Counted from the stretch's first letter, positions 1 through 7,270 are shown. The stretch: 8,342 bases of DNA from Sulfurimonas sp. (GCA_027063215.1 JAMOSE010000063.1:1-8342); one strand, 5' to 3'. Numbers and translations: made by a program. Notes: a model not told the origin generated them from the letters alone.

Positions 1-227
1 GTGCCACTGTTAAATGGTTCATTATTGCTATTGAATGCTAAGATTTTTACTTTTACAGCTTCTGCATTTTGTGTCAATGTTAATATCGAATTTGCTAAGT
101 CAACATGAATATTTGGTTTTTGTGTAACATCAGTAGTTGAATTCACTGGATCACTGTTATCCCCTCCACACCCTACAAGAAAAAGTGTAAAAAACAGACT
201 CAAAAGAGCCACTTTAAAAATATGTAT
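1..227 (-). CDS. Putative lipoprotein, N-terminal part only (gene runs off the left edge)
   Basis: The minus strand is open from a TAG at 231-233 to the window edge and encodes a lipoprotein-type start: a hydrophobic stretch (ALLSLFFTLFLVGC) ending in a lipobox whose Cys codon is at 168-170, then GGDNSD and a Ser/Thr/Asn-rich linker. The visible end (KVKILAFNSNNEPFNSGT) resembles the first strands of bacterial Ig-like domains; that is a weak inference from about 20 residues. A lipoprotein on the cell envelope is well supported, its function is not. The start is odd. No ATG occurs in frame. The only ribosome binding site (AAGGA, 234-238) sits 6 nt before an ATA codon (225-227), 12 nt before an ATT (219-221) and 21 nt before a GTG (210-212). 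Starting at ATA gives a normal signal peptide with a Lys and Cys at position 20. Starting at GTG gives a 14-residue signal with no positive charge. The coordinate given assumes ATA and is provisional. Confidence 0.72.
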   Translation of the reverse strand, partial: MHIFKVALLSLFFTLFLVGCGGDNSDPVNSTTDVTQKPNIHVDLANSILTLTQNAEAVKVKILAFNSNNEPFNSG

Positions 228-233
228 ATACTA

Positions 234-238
234 TCCTT
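234..238 (-). promoter_or_regulatory. Ribosome binding site before the lipoprotein gene
   Basis: AAGGA on the minus strand is the only good Shine-Dalgarno match before the lipoprotein reading frame. Its spacing points to the ATA codon at 225-227 (6 nt) or the ATT at 219-221 (12 nt) and argues against the GTG at 210-212 (21 nt). It therefore makes the choice of start codon a real question. Confidence 0.5.
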
Positions 239-276
239 AATAATTTTCAAATATAAAATCAGACCATTTTACAAGA

Positions 277-293
277 TTCTACTTTAAGTAGAA
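277..293. repeat. Perfect 8-bp inverted repeat across a stop codon
   Basis: TTCTACTT (277-284) and AAGTAGAA (286-293) are perfect inverted copies around one central base. They cover the TAA stop of the flavoprotein gene (284-286). In the leftward transcript this could fold into a short stem with a small A/U loop. It is AU-rich and not followed by a run of U, so it does not look like an intrinsic terminator. It may be a weak 3'-end structure, a dyad binding site, or chance. Confidence 0.3.
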
Positions 294-1444
294 GTTAAAT
301 AAGCTTTCTTAATTGCTTTAGCACAGACATAAGCACTTGAAAATGCCCACTGGAAGTTATAACCTCCCAATTCTCCTGTTATATCAACAACTTCACCAAT
401 AAAATAAAGTCCTTTTTCTTTTTTTGTTTCCAATGTTTTGGGATCCAACTCCTTTGAACAAATCCCTCCCCTGGAAACTTCAGCTTTTGAAAAGCCGAAG
501 TTTCCAGCTGGAGCAAAACTGTATCTATGAAGTTTTTCTAAAAGTTTCAACTCTTCTTTTCCTATTTTATTGCACTCTTTATCTTTAAATCCCACTGCAT
601 GAATGAGTGCTTTTGCCAATCTTTTTGGTAATGGCATCGCAGAAGAAAGTAATTTTTTTCCACCATTTTTTATCAGTTTTATTATCTCATTATTTGGTAA
701 AAAATCTATACTTATCTCCCCTTTTTTCCAGTAAAGTGAAGCAGAAAGTACTGCAGGACCACTGATCCCTTTATGTGCAAAAAGCATCTCTTCATCGATA
801 ACTCTTTCATCCACTTTTATCTTTACATAACAAGAGAGACCACTTAAGGCTTTCATCCAAAATTGTTCTTTTTGTAAGGTAAGTCCAACCAAAGCCGGTG
901 AAAATTTTTCTACCCTCAGATCAAATTTTTGAGCAATTTGCAGTCCAATATCGCTTGCCCCCAAGTTTTTAAAACTCTCACCGCCCGTTGCTACAACAAC
1001 TTTTTTACTTTTATAGTTTTGTTTCTCTGTTACTATTTCAAAGAAATCATTCTTTTTTGTAAGGTCAAGAATCTTCTCTCCTAAAATCATTTCACAATAG
1101 TTTGTATTTCGTAAAAGCAGATTAATAATATCATCAGAACTCTTTTTACAAAAATAGTATCGACCCTTTCGAAGTTCTAAAGCAATTTTGTTTCTCTCTA
1201 GGAAATCCAGTAACTGATCCCTTGAATATTTTTTAAAAACACTCTCTAAAAGCTGATGATCTCCCAAATAATGTTTTAGTTCCACAGAGACATTCGTGAT
1301 ATTACACTTGCCTCCTCCTGAAATCTTTAACTTTTTTGCCGGTTTTTCATTAACATCAATGATCCCGATACGCAGTTTTTTACTTAAATTAGCAGCACAC
1401 ATAAGACCACTAGCTCCAGCTCCAAGAATCAATACATCATACAT
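284..1444 (-). CDS. FAD-dependent oxidoreductase of the HI0933/YhiN/BaiN family
   Basis: This is a 386-residue cytosolic flavoprotein, close to the usual family length of about 390-420. The N-terminus has the dinucleotide-binding fold, with GAGASG at 8-13 and an acidic residue (D30) at the end of the second strand. The family signature SGGGKCNITN follows at 42-51, then VVVATGGESF around 149-158. The C-terminal FAD-closing motif is at about 345-372 (GLYFIGEVVD, then GELGGYNFQWAFSSAY). Substrate and physiological reaction are unknown for most members; BaiN in gut clostridia has been linked to bile-acid reduction, which is unlikely to apply here. The ATG at 1442-1444 follows the TGA of the upstream channel gene by 8 nt, with only a weak GA-rich ribosome binding site, so translation is probably coupled. 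Function in the channel operon is not evident; adjacency may only reflect co-transcription. The family assignment is strong, the role is open. Confidence 0.93.
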   Translation of the reverse strand: MYDVLILGAGASGLMCAANLSKKLRIGIIDVNEKPAKKLKISGGGKCNITNVSVELKHYLGDHQLLESVFKKYSRDQLLDFLERNKIALELRKGRYYFCKKSSDDIINLLLRNTNYCEMILGEKILDLTKKNDFFEIVTEKQNYKSKKVVVATGGESFKNLGASDIGLQIAQKFDLRVEKFSPALVGLTLQKEQFWMKALSGLSCYVKIKVDERVIDEEMLFAHKGISGPAVLSASLYWKKGEISIDFLPNNEIIKLIKNGGKKLLSSAMPLPKRLAKALIHAVGFKDKECNKIGKEELKLLEKLHRYSFAPAGNFGFSKAEVSRGGICSKELDPKTLETKKEKGLYFIGEVVDITGELGGYNFQWAFSSAYVCAKAIKKAYLTST

Positions 1445-1452
1445 TTTTCAAC

Positions 1453-3858
1453 TCAATCATCCATAAAATTTGTTCTTCTAAGAGGCATTTTTACACCTGC
1501 TTTTTTTAAGGCTTCATAAACACCCTTACTCACTTCACTCTGTGCAACTATAAGATTTTCAGATAACCAGAAATAGAGCCTAAATTCCAAATAATACTCT
1601 CCAAATCCTTTAAACGTTGCCAATGGTTCAGGCTCTTTCAGTACATTTTTATGTGCAACAGCCACACTCTGTATAATATTTAAAATTTCTTCTATATCAT
1701 TATCAAGATCAACTTTAAACTCTACAATTTTTCGTCTATGCTTATCCGAAAGTGTCCAGTTGATAATCTCTTTTGAAATAAAATCAGCATTAGGAATAAT
1801 AACTTCTGAACCATCAAAAGTTTTTACTGTACTTGAACGAGCTCCTATACTTTGGACACTTCCCATAGTATTTGCTATTTCTATTGTATCTCCGATCTGA
1901 ATAGGTCTTTCAAAGACCATAATAATTCCGGAAATAAAATTTGCAATAATATTACGCAAACCAAAACCAATACCAACACCAAGCGCTCCAAACATCAATG
2001 CAAACTGTTGGGGTGTCACACCAAGTGATGAAAATGCAATAATTACACCAGAAATAATAATAACATAGTTAAGCGTAGTAATAATTGCTGTAGGGGCACC
2101 ACGCGGTAATTTAAAACGTGCAAAAACTTCAATTTCTAAAATTGTTCGAATAAGTTTTGCCAAAACAAATGTAGCAACAAAAATAATAAGGAAATCAAAA
2201 ATAGCATGCATTGAAATCGTTGTCTCACCAATAGTAATGGAAAAAGATAAAACTTCTTTTGTTGCTTTTACAAGATACGGATAAAGACTTAATTGCTGTA
2301 TTACAATTAACAGCCACCATAAAATCATCCAGATTTTTACCAGATACATGGTCGTTGCTTCTATCTTTTGTGCATATTTATCAAGCATATGAGAGATAGA
2401 AGAGATTCGTCTTCTTAATATAATAACAATATAACCTGTTAAAATTACATACATAGCGTAAAAAGCCATAGATGCATAAAGAACATAGATTACACCATTT
2501 ATAATTCTAAAAGAAAGTAAAACGGCACCATATATATTTGCAAACAGAGATATAAGTAAAAGAACAAAAAAGAGACTCAGTAGATATTTCCCGATTATAT
2601 AAAGCGATTTTAAAGAAATAAATTGCAATACCTGCTTATATAAAAGTAGCGAAATATATATAAGTAACATCAGATTAATCAACACCATTACATAACGGCT
2701 TTGTTCCAAAAAACCAACAGTATTAAGATTTAAGATATACACAATATATATAAAGAAGAATGCATAGATATATTTATAATATTTTGCCCTTATCACACTT
2801 TGCAAAATACGGATAATAGGTATAATCATTATGAGCAATATCAATTCACCAAAACTTTTAGGTCGTTCTGGTAGAACAAAAGCTATGATTAAAACAAACA
2901 GTATAATATATGTAGAAAAAGGTCTTTTTATAAAAAAGAAAATTTTTCTTCCTACTGATGTTTTTGAGACAAAGAGTCTTTTCTTACGATAAAGATAGTA
3001 ATAATAAAAGACAAACAAAGCGGTAAAAAGATCTACAATAAAAAGAGTAAGCCAATATTCACTATTAATCAAAAAATAATTTCTACTCTCCTGATACTTT
3101 TCATACAAAGAGTTCCAAACAGCATGAAAAGTATCAATAAAAGAGAAGTTTTTTTCTATCTCTATTTGAAAAAGAGATGGCTGATTTTTAAAAAAAACTT
3201 TATTTATTGTACTTTGTTCTGTCTCTTTAAGCTCTTCTGCAAGCGCATTAAGTTGTAATATATGCGAACTGATCAACTGCGAATTTGTCAAAGTTTTATC
3301 ATATTTTTCTTTTAACTTTTTTTGTACTTTTTTAATACTCTTCAATACTGACTGAATGTATACAAGCAGTTCTTTTGGTGCATTATTCTCTAGTGCATTT
3401 TTATAAGTTTTTTCCCATATAATGTTCTCTTTTTCCAAAATAAGCCGATACTTATCATATTTTTTTATATTTGCATTATTAAGAGCTTCCCACTCTTGTA
3501 GCTGTTTTATCTGTGCATTCAGTTCAGAATGCATTTTTTGAAGCTGTCTGACATTTTGAGAATGAATATTTTTATAATTCTCATTTTTTAATAAACTATC
3601 TATAGATTGACAATAGGCGCCAAGAGATCCTTGCATACTTTTTACAGCATCACTCTCTTCAAACAACTCCTCCATATTTTTTAGTGCTACAATAATTTTG
3701 GCTGCTTCTTTTGTAACATCACGCATTGCAATAAACTCTTTTTCTGCTATCAAAGGGTTCTTTTGTACGGATTGAATACCTGAAGATTCTACTATTGGAG
3801 TACTTGCAAAAAGTATATAGCTAAAAAAGAAGCTGTAAAATATAATTAATATCTTCAT
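1453..3858 (-). CDS. Large MscS-family mechanosensitive ion channel (MscK/MscM-like architecture)
   Basis: This 801-residue inner-membrane channel is predicted to open under membrane tension and release solutes during hypo-osmotic shock. An N-terminal signal peptide probably ends at A18 (ILFA/STP). Residues about 30-220 are charged and helical with coiled-coil character and should lie in the periplasm. About ten hydrophobic segments follow between 268 and 612. The MscS core is at the C-terminus: the pore helix with small-residue packing (GALGVGIGFG at 624-633, FERP at 649-652), the beta domain with QIGDTIEI (654-661) and the FDGSEVIIPN motif (681-690), and a final alpha/beta domain to about 795. 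The plan matches the large MscK/MscM type, although those E. coli proteins exceed 1,100 residues, so the periplasmic part here is shorter. The ATG has only a poor ribosome binding site. It is the first gene of the leftward group and has a TATAAT box about 35 nt upstream. Confidence 0.93.
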   Translation of the reverse strand: MKILIIFYSFFFSYILFASTPIVESSGIQSVQKNPLIAEKEFIAMRDVTKEAAKIIVALKNMEELFEESDAVKSMQGSLGAYCQSIDSLLKNENYKNIHSQNVRQLQKMHSELNAQIKQLQEWEALNNANIKKYDKYRLILEKENIIWEKTYKNALENNAPKELLVYIQSVLKSIKKVQKKLKEKYDKTLTNSQLISSHILQLNALAEELKETEQSTINKVFFKNQPSLFQIEIEKNFSFIDTFHAVWNSLYEKYQESRNYFLINSEYWLTLFIVDLFTALFVFYYYYLYRKKRLFVSKTSVGRKIFFFIKRPFSTYIILFVLIIAFVLPERPKSFGELILLIMIIPIIRILQSVIRAKYYKYIYAFFFIYIVYILNLNTVGFLEQSRYVMVLINLMLLIYISLLLYKQVLQFISLKSLYIIGKYLLSLFFVLLLISLFANIYGAVLLSFRIINGVIYVLYASMAFYAMYVILTGYIVIILRRRISSISHMLDKYAQKIEATTMYLVKIWMILWWLLIVIQQLSLYPYLVKATKEVLSFSITIGETTISMHAIFDFLIIFVATFVLAKLIRTILEIEVFARFKLPRGAPTAIITTLNYVIIISGVIIAFSSLGVTPQQFALMFGALGVGIGFGLRNIIANFISGIIMVFERPIQIGDTIEIANTMGSVQSIGARSSTVKTFDGSEVIIPNADFISKEIINWTLSDKHRRKIVEFKVDLDNDIEEILNIIQSVAVAHKNVLKEPEPLATFKGFGEYYLEFRLYFWLSENLIVAQSEVSKGVYEALKKAGVKMPLRRTNFMDD

Positions 3859-3892
3859 CTGTTATTTTCAATTCTTTGATTTTTATCCTATT

Positions 3893-3898
3893 ATTATA
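3893..3898 (-). promoter_or_regulatory. Candidate -10 box for the channel gene
   Basis: TATAAT on the minus strand lies 34 nt before the channel start codon. A TTGTAA hexamer 19 nt further upstream is a loose -35 candidate. A second minus-strand TATAAT (3906-3911) is 7 nt further upstream, so either could be used. The whole region is AT-rich, so chance matches are likely and the call rests on position as much as sequence. Confidence 0.5.
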
Positions 3899-3912
3899 GC
3901 GTTTTATTATAG

Positions 3913-3918
3913 TATAAT
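3913..3918 (+). promoter_or_regulatory. Candidate -10 box for rimO-tilS
   Basis: TATAAT lies 27 nt before the rimO ATG, which would give a leader of about 20 nt. No good -35 hexamer is visible, as is usual for Campylobacterota housekeeping promoters. It is only 14 bp from the nearer minus-strand -10 box of the channel gene, so RNA polymerases at the two promoters would compete for the same DNA. Confidence 0.55.
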
Positions 3919-3945
3919 TACAAAAAATATTTTTAAAGAAGAAAA

Positions 3946-5274
3946 ATGGCAAATAAACTCCACATAGTTTCACTTGGATGTACAAAAAATCTTGTTGATA
4001 CAGAAGTAATGATGGGCAGACTCAAAAATTTTGAACTTACTGACAATAATGAAGATGCAGATGTTATTATAGTCAATACCTGTGGTTTCATTGATGCAGC
4101 GAAAGAAGAGTCACTCAATACGGTACTCTCTTTACATGAAGCTCGCAAAGATGATTCTCTGCTTGTTATGGCAGGTTGTCTCTCTGAACGCTATAAAGAG
4201 GAGCTTATGGAGCAGATCCCTGAAGTTGATATCTTTACGGGTGTAGGTGACTATGACAAGATAGATGAGCTTTTAGTGGAAAAAAAGAGCCGTTTTTCGG
4301 AGGAAGTCTATTTAATTGACGGAGCTGAGCGTGTTGTTACGGGTTCAAGCTATCATGCGTATATCAAACTTTCAGAAGGGTGTAATCAAACATGCTCTTT
4401 TTGTGCCATTCCAAGCTTTAAAGGAAAACTTCAGTCTCGAGATCTTGATTCTATTGCCAAAGAGGTTGAGTTACTTGTTCAAAAAGGGTATTGGGACTTC
4501 TCTTTTGTATCACAAGATTCAAGCTCTTATCTTCGAGATCAAAATGTAAAAGACGGTCTCTCTTTATTAATTGAGCGTATAGAGCTGATTGAAGGTGTAA
4601 AAAGCGCAAGAATTCTCTATCTTTATCCATCAACAACTACGATAAAACTTCTGCAAAATATAGCAAAAAGTAAAATTTTTCATAACTACTTTGATATGCC
4701 TATTCAGCATATTAATGATGATATGCTTCGTATAATGAAACGTGGTTTTGGAAAAGAGAAGACTCTTGAACTCCTCAATTTTATGCGATCACTGCCAAAC
4801 TCTTTTGTAAGAACAAGCTTTATTGTCGGTCATCCGGGTGAGACAGAAGAGATGTTTGAGGAGATGTGTACTTTTGCAAATACCTTTGGTTTTGACAGAA
4901 TGAATGTTTTTGCATATTCAGATGAAGAGACAACCTCTGCACATGAAATGCAAAATAAAATAGATGATGAAACACGTGCAAAACGAGCTGAAATTCTTGG
5001 AGATATTGCTGCTGCATGTACCAAGCGATCTTTAGAAAATGAAGTTGGCAAAGTTCGTCAAATTGTCATTGATTCACAAAGTGAAGAACACGAATTTTTA
5101 CTCTCAGCTCGTGAACTGCTTTGGGCACCTGAGATAGATGGTGAAATCTATGTCAATGATCAAACCAATGATCAAAATCAACTCACTTTTGGTAAGGCCT
5201 ATGAAGCAAAGATCACAGAACTTGTAGGTAATATCCTCACAGCAACTGTCAACAATGATAAAAACAACAACTAA
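3946..5274 (+). CDS. rimO: Ribosomal protein S12 (uS12) methylthiotransferase RimO
   Basis: RimO is a radical-SAM enzyme that adds a methylthio group to a conserved aspartate of ribosomal protein S12. The 442-residue length is normal. The N-terminal methylthiotransferase domain opens with SLGCTKNLVD, typical of RimO rather than MiaB, and has its three cluster cysteines at C12, C46 (NTCGFI) and C78 (AGCL). The radical-SAM motif CxxxCxxC is C146, C150 and C153 (EGCNQTCSFCAIP). Residues about 260-300 hold the conserved QHINDDMLRIMKRG and SFIVGHPGET segments, and a C-terminal TRAM domain spans about 375-440. The start is the ATG at 3946, preceded by AAGAAG (3936-3941), a tolerable ribosome binding site. 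The 3' end overlaps tilS by 20 nt, so the two are surely co-transcribed. The same pairing occurs in Campylobacter jejuni. The main alternative, MiaB, is less likely because of the N-terminal signature. Confidence 0.96.
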   Translation: MANKLHIVSLGCTKNLVDTEVMMGRLKNFELTDNNEDADVIIVNTCGFIDAAKEESLNTVLSLHEARKDDSLLVMAGCLSERYKEELMEQIPEVDIFTGVGDYDKIDELLVEKKSRFSEEVYLIDGAERVVTGSSYHAYIKLSEGCNQTCSFCAIPSFKGKLQSRDLDSIAKEVELLVQKGYWDFSFVSQDSSSYLRDQNVKDGLSLLIERIELIEGVKSARILYLYPSTTTIKLLQNIAKSKIFHNYFDMPIQHINDDMLRIMKRGFGKEKTLELLNFMRSLPNSFVRTSFIVGHPGETEEMFEEMCTFANTFGFDRMNVFAYSDEETTSAHEMQNKIDDETRAKRAEILGDIAAACTKRSLENEVGKVRQIVIDSQSEEHEFLLSARELLWAPEIDGEIYVNDQTNDQNQLTFGKAYEAKITELVGNILTATVNNDKNNN

Positions 5275-6244
5275 AGAGTTTCTTAAAACCTCCAAAAATC
5301 TACTGGCTTTTTCGGCCGGGATTGACTCTACTGCTCTTTTTTTTCTCCTTAAAGATGCAGAAATTCCCTTTGATATAGCCATTGTCGATTATGCGCTTAG
5401 AGATCAAAGCAAAGAGGAAGTTGCATACGCTCAAGAGCTCGCAAAGCGATACCATAAAAAGTGTTTTCTTCAAAAGTCTTCAAAAATTTCAACAAATTTT
5501 GAAGCCACAGCACGAAAAATTCGCTATGCTTTTTTTGAAGAACTCATTGCGCTACATCATTACGAAAACCTTCTAACTGCCCATCACTTAGGAGATCGCC
5601 TTGAATGGTTTTTGATGCAGTTTTGCAAAGGGGCAGGATGTGTTGAACTCAGTGGTATGCAGGAGATAGAACAAAGAGAACGATACAGACTCATTCGTCC
5701 ACTGCTAGATCTCGATAAAGAGGAGTTGTTATCCTATCTTGAGAACAACAACATTATCTATTTTCAAGATACTAGCAATAGTGATGAAAAATACAAGCGA
5801 AACTATTTTCGAAAACACTACACAATACCACTGCTTCAAAAATACAAAAATGGTATACAAAAAAGCTTTTATTATATAGATAAAGACAAAGAACTTCTTG
5901 TTAAAGAAGCTCTTCTCGAAAAAAGAAATGCCCTAGCCTGCTTTAAAAAAAAGAACAGTCGTTCAGATATCTATACTGTTGATAAATATTTAAAAACACA
6001 AGGGCATCTACTGACACACAAGGAAAGAAGACTTCTAGAAGAGTCGAAAAGTGTCGTTGTTGGAAGAAAATTTATTGTTACACAGATAGCAGAATATATC
6101 TGTATCGCCCCCTATATAAAAGTACAAAAACTAACAAAAACTTTTAAAGAGAAGATGAGAAAAGCCAAAATAGACCCAAAACTCAGAGCTTATTTGTCCA
6201 GTGATCCTGAAGCAGAAGCATTTTTATCATCACTGTTAGCATAA
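5255..6244 (+). CDS. tilS: tRNA(Ile)-lysidine synthase TilS
   Basis: TilS uses ATP to attach lysine to C34 of the tRNA-Ile with a CAU anticodon, turning it from a Met to an Ile decoder; the enzyme is normally essential. This is a short form of 329 residues. The N-terminal PP-loop is FSAGIDST (19-26), with Ala where most family members have the second residue of SGG. Further family blocks are VDYALRDQ (44-51), ATARKIRY (84-91), AHHLGDRLEWF (109-119), RPLLDLDKEEL (148-158) and DTSNSDEKYKRNYFR (172-186), the last a tRNA-isoleucine lysidine hallmark. The remaining about 140 residues match no domain I recognise. The ATG lies inside the end of rimO with no convincing ribosome binding site, so translational coupling is likely. 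The 3' end overlaps the converging pilO-like gene by 55 bp. T8 (5337-5344) and A8 (5945-5952) runs lie inside the gene but the frame is intact. Confidence 0.93.
   Translation: MIKTTTKEFLKTSKNLLAFSAGIDSTALFFLLKDAEIPFDIAIVDYALRDQSKEEVAYAQELAKRYHKKCFLQKSSKISTNFEATARKIRYAFFEELIALHHYENLLTAHHLGDRLEWFLMQFCKGAGCVELSGMQEIEQRERYRLIRPLLDLDKEELLSYLENNNIIYFQDTSNSDEKYKRNYFRKHYTIPLLQKYKNGIQKSFYYIDKDKELLVKEALLEKRNALACFKKKNSRSDIYTVDKYLKTQGHLLTHKERRLLEESKSVVVGRKFIVTQIAEYICIAPYIKVQKLTKTFKEKMRKAKIDPKLRAYLSSDPEAEAFLSSLLA
6190..6244. other. Tail-to-tail coding overlap of tilS and the pilO-like gene
   Basis: The stop of the leftward gene (TAA at 6190-6192) lies inside tilS, and the tilS stop (TAA at 6242-6244) lies inside the leftward gene. 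All 55 bp therefore code on both strands. The overlap holds the last 17 residues of each protein, outside the recognisable domains. No terminator can fit between the genes; the two transcripts must overlap as antisense RNA. Confidence 0.85.
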
Positions 6245-6747
6245 ACCTTCATTGTAAAAGAGGATTTTATCATTTCCCCATCACGTAAAAATTTTATTGG
6301 AAAATTTACACCGATAATCCAATCCCCTTTGTTCAGTGCATCTAAAAAATCATAAAAATTTGTCGGTGAAGCAATATGAGAAGTTGTATTTACCTCATAA
6401 ACACTAAAACCCTCTTCATCAGCAACTCTATTTATTTTAGAAATTTTCAAAGATGAAAAATTATTCTTATACTGTTTTTCAAAGCGTTCGGGAGAAAAAG
6501 GTCTCTGAAATGCTGTAATAATATTACGATTTTTACTTTGTAGGTTTTTAAATGTATCAAGCGTTTCATCATAAAAATTTTTATATTTATTATACTCTTG
6601 TTGTGCTTTTTTAAGTTCAACCCTTTTGAGCCTATACTCTTTTCCTTCCGGAATCAACAAACCAAAAGAAAAAATCAATACAAACAAAAATAAAAATATT
6701 GAAAGTAACAATATATAGATCTGATGACGAGAAATATTAATCTTCAC
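6190..6747 (-). CDS. PilO-like inner-membrane protein (pilus/secretion/DNA-uptake platform)
   Basis: I do not recognise this 185-residue protein by sequence; the assignment comes from architecture and gene order. It has a short basic cytoplasmic start, one membrane helix at about 11-33 (LLLSIFLFLFVLIFSFGLLI), a charged coiled-coil segment at 36-78, and a small periplasmic alpha/beta domain at 85-170. The segment SPTNFYDFLDALNKGDWI (127-144) fits the helix-then-strand of PilO and GspM domains. PilO pairs with PilN to form the periplasmic bridge between the cytoplasmic PilM ring and the outer-membrane secretin. The start ATG overlaps the end of the upstream PilN-like gene by 11 nt, a sign of coupled translation in one operon. 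The Ser/Asp/Lys-rich tail lies wholly within the antisense of tilS. No pilP or secretin gene follows in this window. Membrane topology is sure, the PilO role likely. Confidence 0.72.
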   Translation of the reverse strand: MKINISRHQIYILLLSIFLFLFVLIFSFGLLIPEGKEYRLKRVELKKAQQEYNKYKNFYDETLDTFKNLQSKNRNIITAFQRPFSPERFEKQYKNNFSSLKISKINRVADEEGFSVYEVNTTSHIASPTNFYDFLDALNKGDWIIGVNFPIKFLRDGEMIKSSFTMKVYANSDDKNASASGSLDK

Positions 6748-7270
6748 TGTTTAACTCCTCACCTTCATCTTCATTGATATAGTTTGTTGAGACAAAACGC
6801 AACCAACCATTTTTTTGCGGATAAAAACTTGAATATGTTTTTTGAAAAATAGATCGAAGCGGTGCTTGTAACATAAAATTATATACATCCTTACTCGGTG
6901 TAATTCCATAAAGGATAAGACCATTTTCCAAAAGCTCCGCACGGGATAATGTAATACGTTCTGGCACCAAATCAAAAAGATTATTAATAGAGTCTTTAAG
7001 TACCATATTTTGTGTAAATACTTTTTCAGAGAGTGCTTTTTGTTTTTTAATATAGGCTATTTTTTGATCTAATCTGTCAATGCTATTTTGCAAATCTATA
7101 CGACTTGAAACATAGTTTTGACGATCTTTAACAAACATATGATTTTTAAAAAGCAAAAAGGCATATGTTGAAAAGAGCATTATAAGTGTTATAGAAAAGA
7201 ACGTAATGATTAATTGTATATCAGGAGTAAAAGGGGTCTTTTTACGAGGTTCAATATAGCTGTACTTCAT
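6737..7270 (-). CDS. PilN-like inner-membrane protein (pilus/secretion/DNA-uptake platform)
   Basis: This 177-residue bitopic protein has a cytoplasmic N-terminus of about 17 residues, a membrane helix at about 18-42 (IQLIITFFSITLIMLFSTYA), a coiled-coil stretch at 48-98, and a compact periplasmic domain at 100-163. The latter begins LVPERITLSRAELLENGLIL, continues YGITPSKDVYNFML and ends with FVSTNY, the strand-helix-strand pattern expected of the PilN/GspL ferredoxin-like fold. In PilN the short cytoplasmic N-terminus docks into PilM; here it is KYSYIEPRKKTP, without the clear INLLP-type motif of classical PilN, a real divergence. The C-terminal tail is acidic (EDEGEELNSED). Its ATG shares the sequence ATGA with the stop of the upstream gene (7267-7270), and its end overlaps the pilO-like gene. 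Function is inferred from order, size and topology. Confidence 0.72.
   Translation of the reverse strand: MKYSYIEPRKKTPFTPDIQLIITFFSITLIMLFSTYAFLLFKNHMFVKDRQNYVSSRIDLQNSIDRLDQKIAYIKKQKALSEKVFTQNMVLKDSINNLFDLVPERITLSRAELLENGLILYGITPSKDVYNFMLQAPLRSIFQKTYSSFYPQKNGWLRFVSTNYINEDEGEELNSED

Noticed and set aside
241..283. Intrinsic terminator or clear promoter between the flavoprotein and lipoprotein genes
   Set aside because: No GC stem with U-run is present, and no pair of -35 and -10 hexamers with normal spacing can be picked out with confidence.
3933..4148. Minus-strand frame of 71 codons opposite the start of rimO
   Set aside because: It is Ser/Val-rich shadow coding opposite the rimO N-terminal domain, and it would end in the rimO leader with no sign of selection.
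4820..5051. Two minus-strand open frames inside rimO
   Set aside because: They lie fully within a confident gene, overlap each other in different frames, and show no domain, ribosome binding site or promoter.
5337..5344. T8 run in tilS near the PP-loop as a possible phase-variation tract
   Set aside because: Eight bases is ordinary in this AT-rich DNA, the frame is intact, and switching off a probably essential gene makes little sense.
5104..5382. Minus-strand frame of 92 codons across the rimO-tilS junction
   Set aside because: It is antisense to two well-supported genes, and its translation has no recognisable motif or start signal.
5945..5952. A8 run in tilS as a possible programmed frameshift
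   Set aside because: The frame continues normally through it, and no downstream frame offers an alternative domain.
6751..6975. Minus-strand frame of 74 codons inside the pilN-like gene
   Set aside because: It is a same-strand shifted frame of a gene with clear topology; there is no independent start signal.
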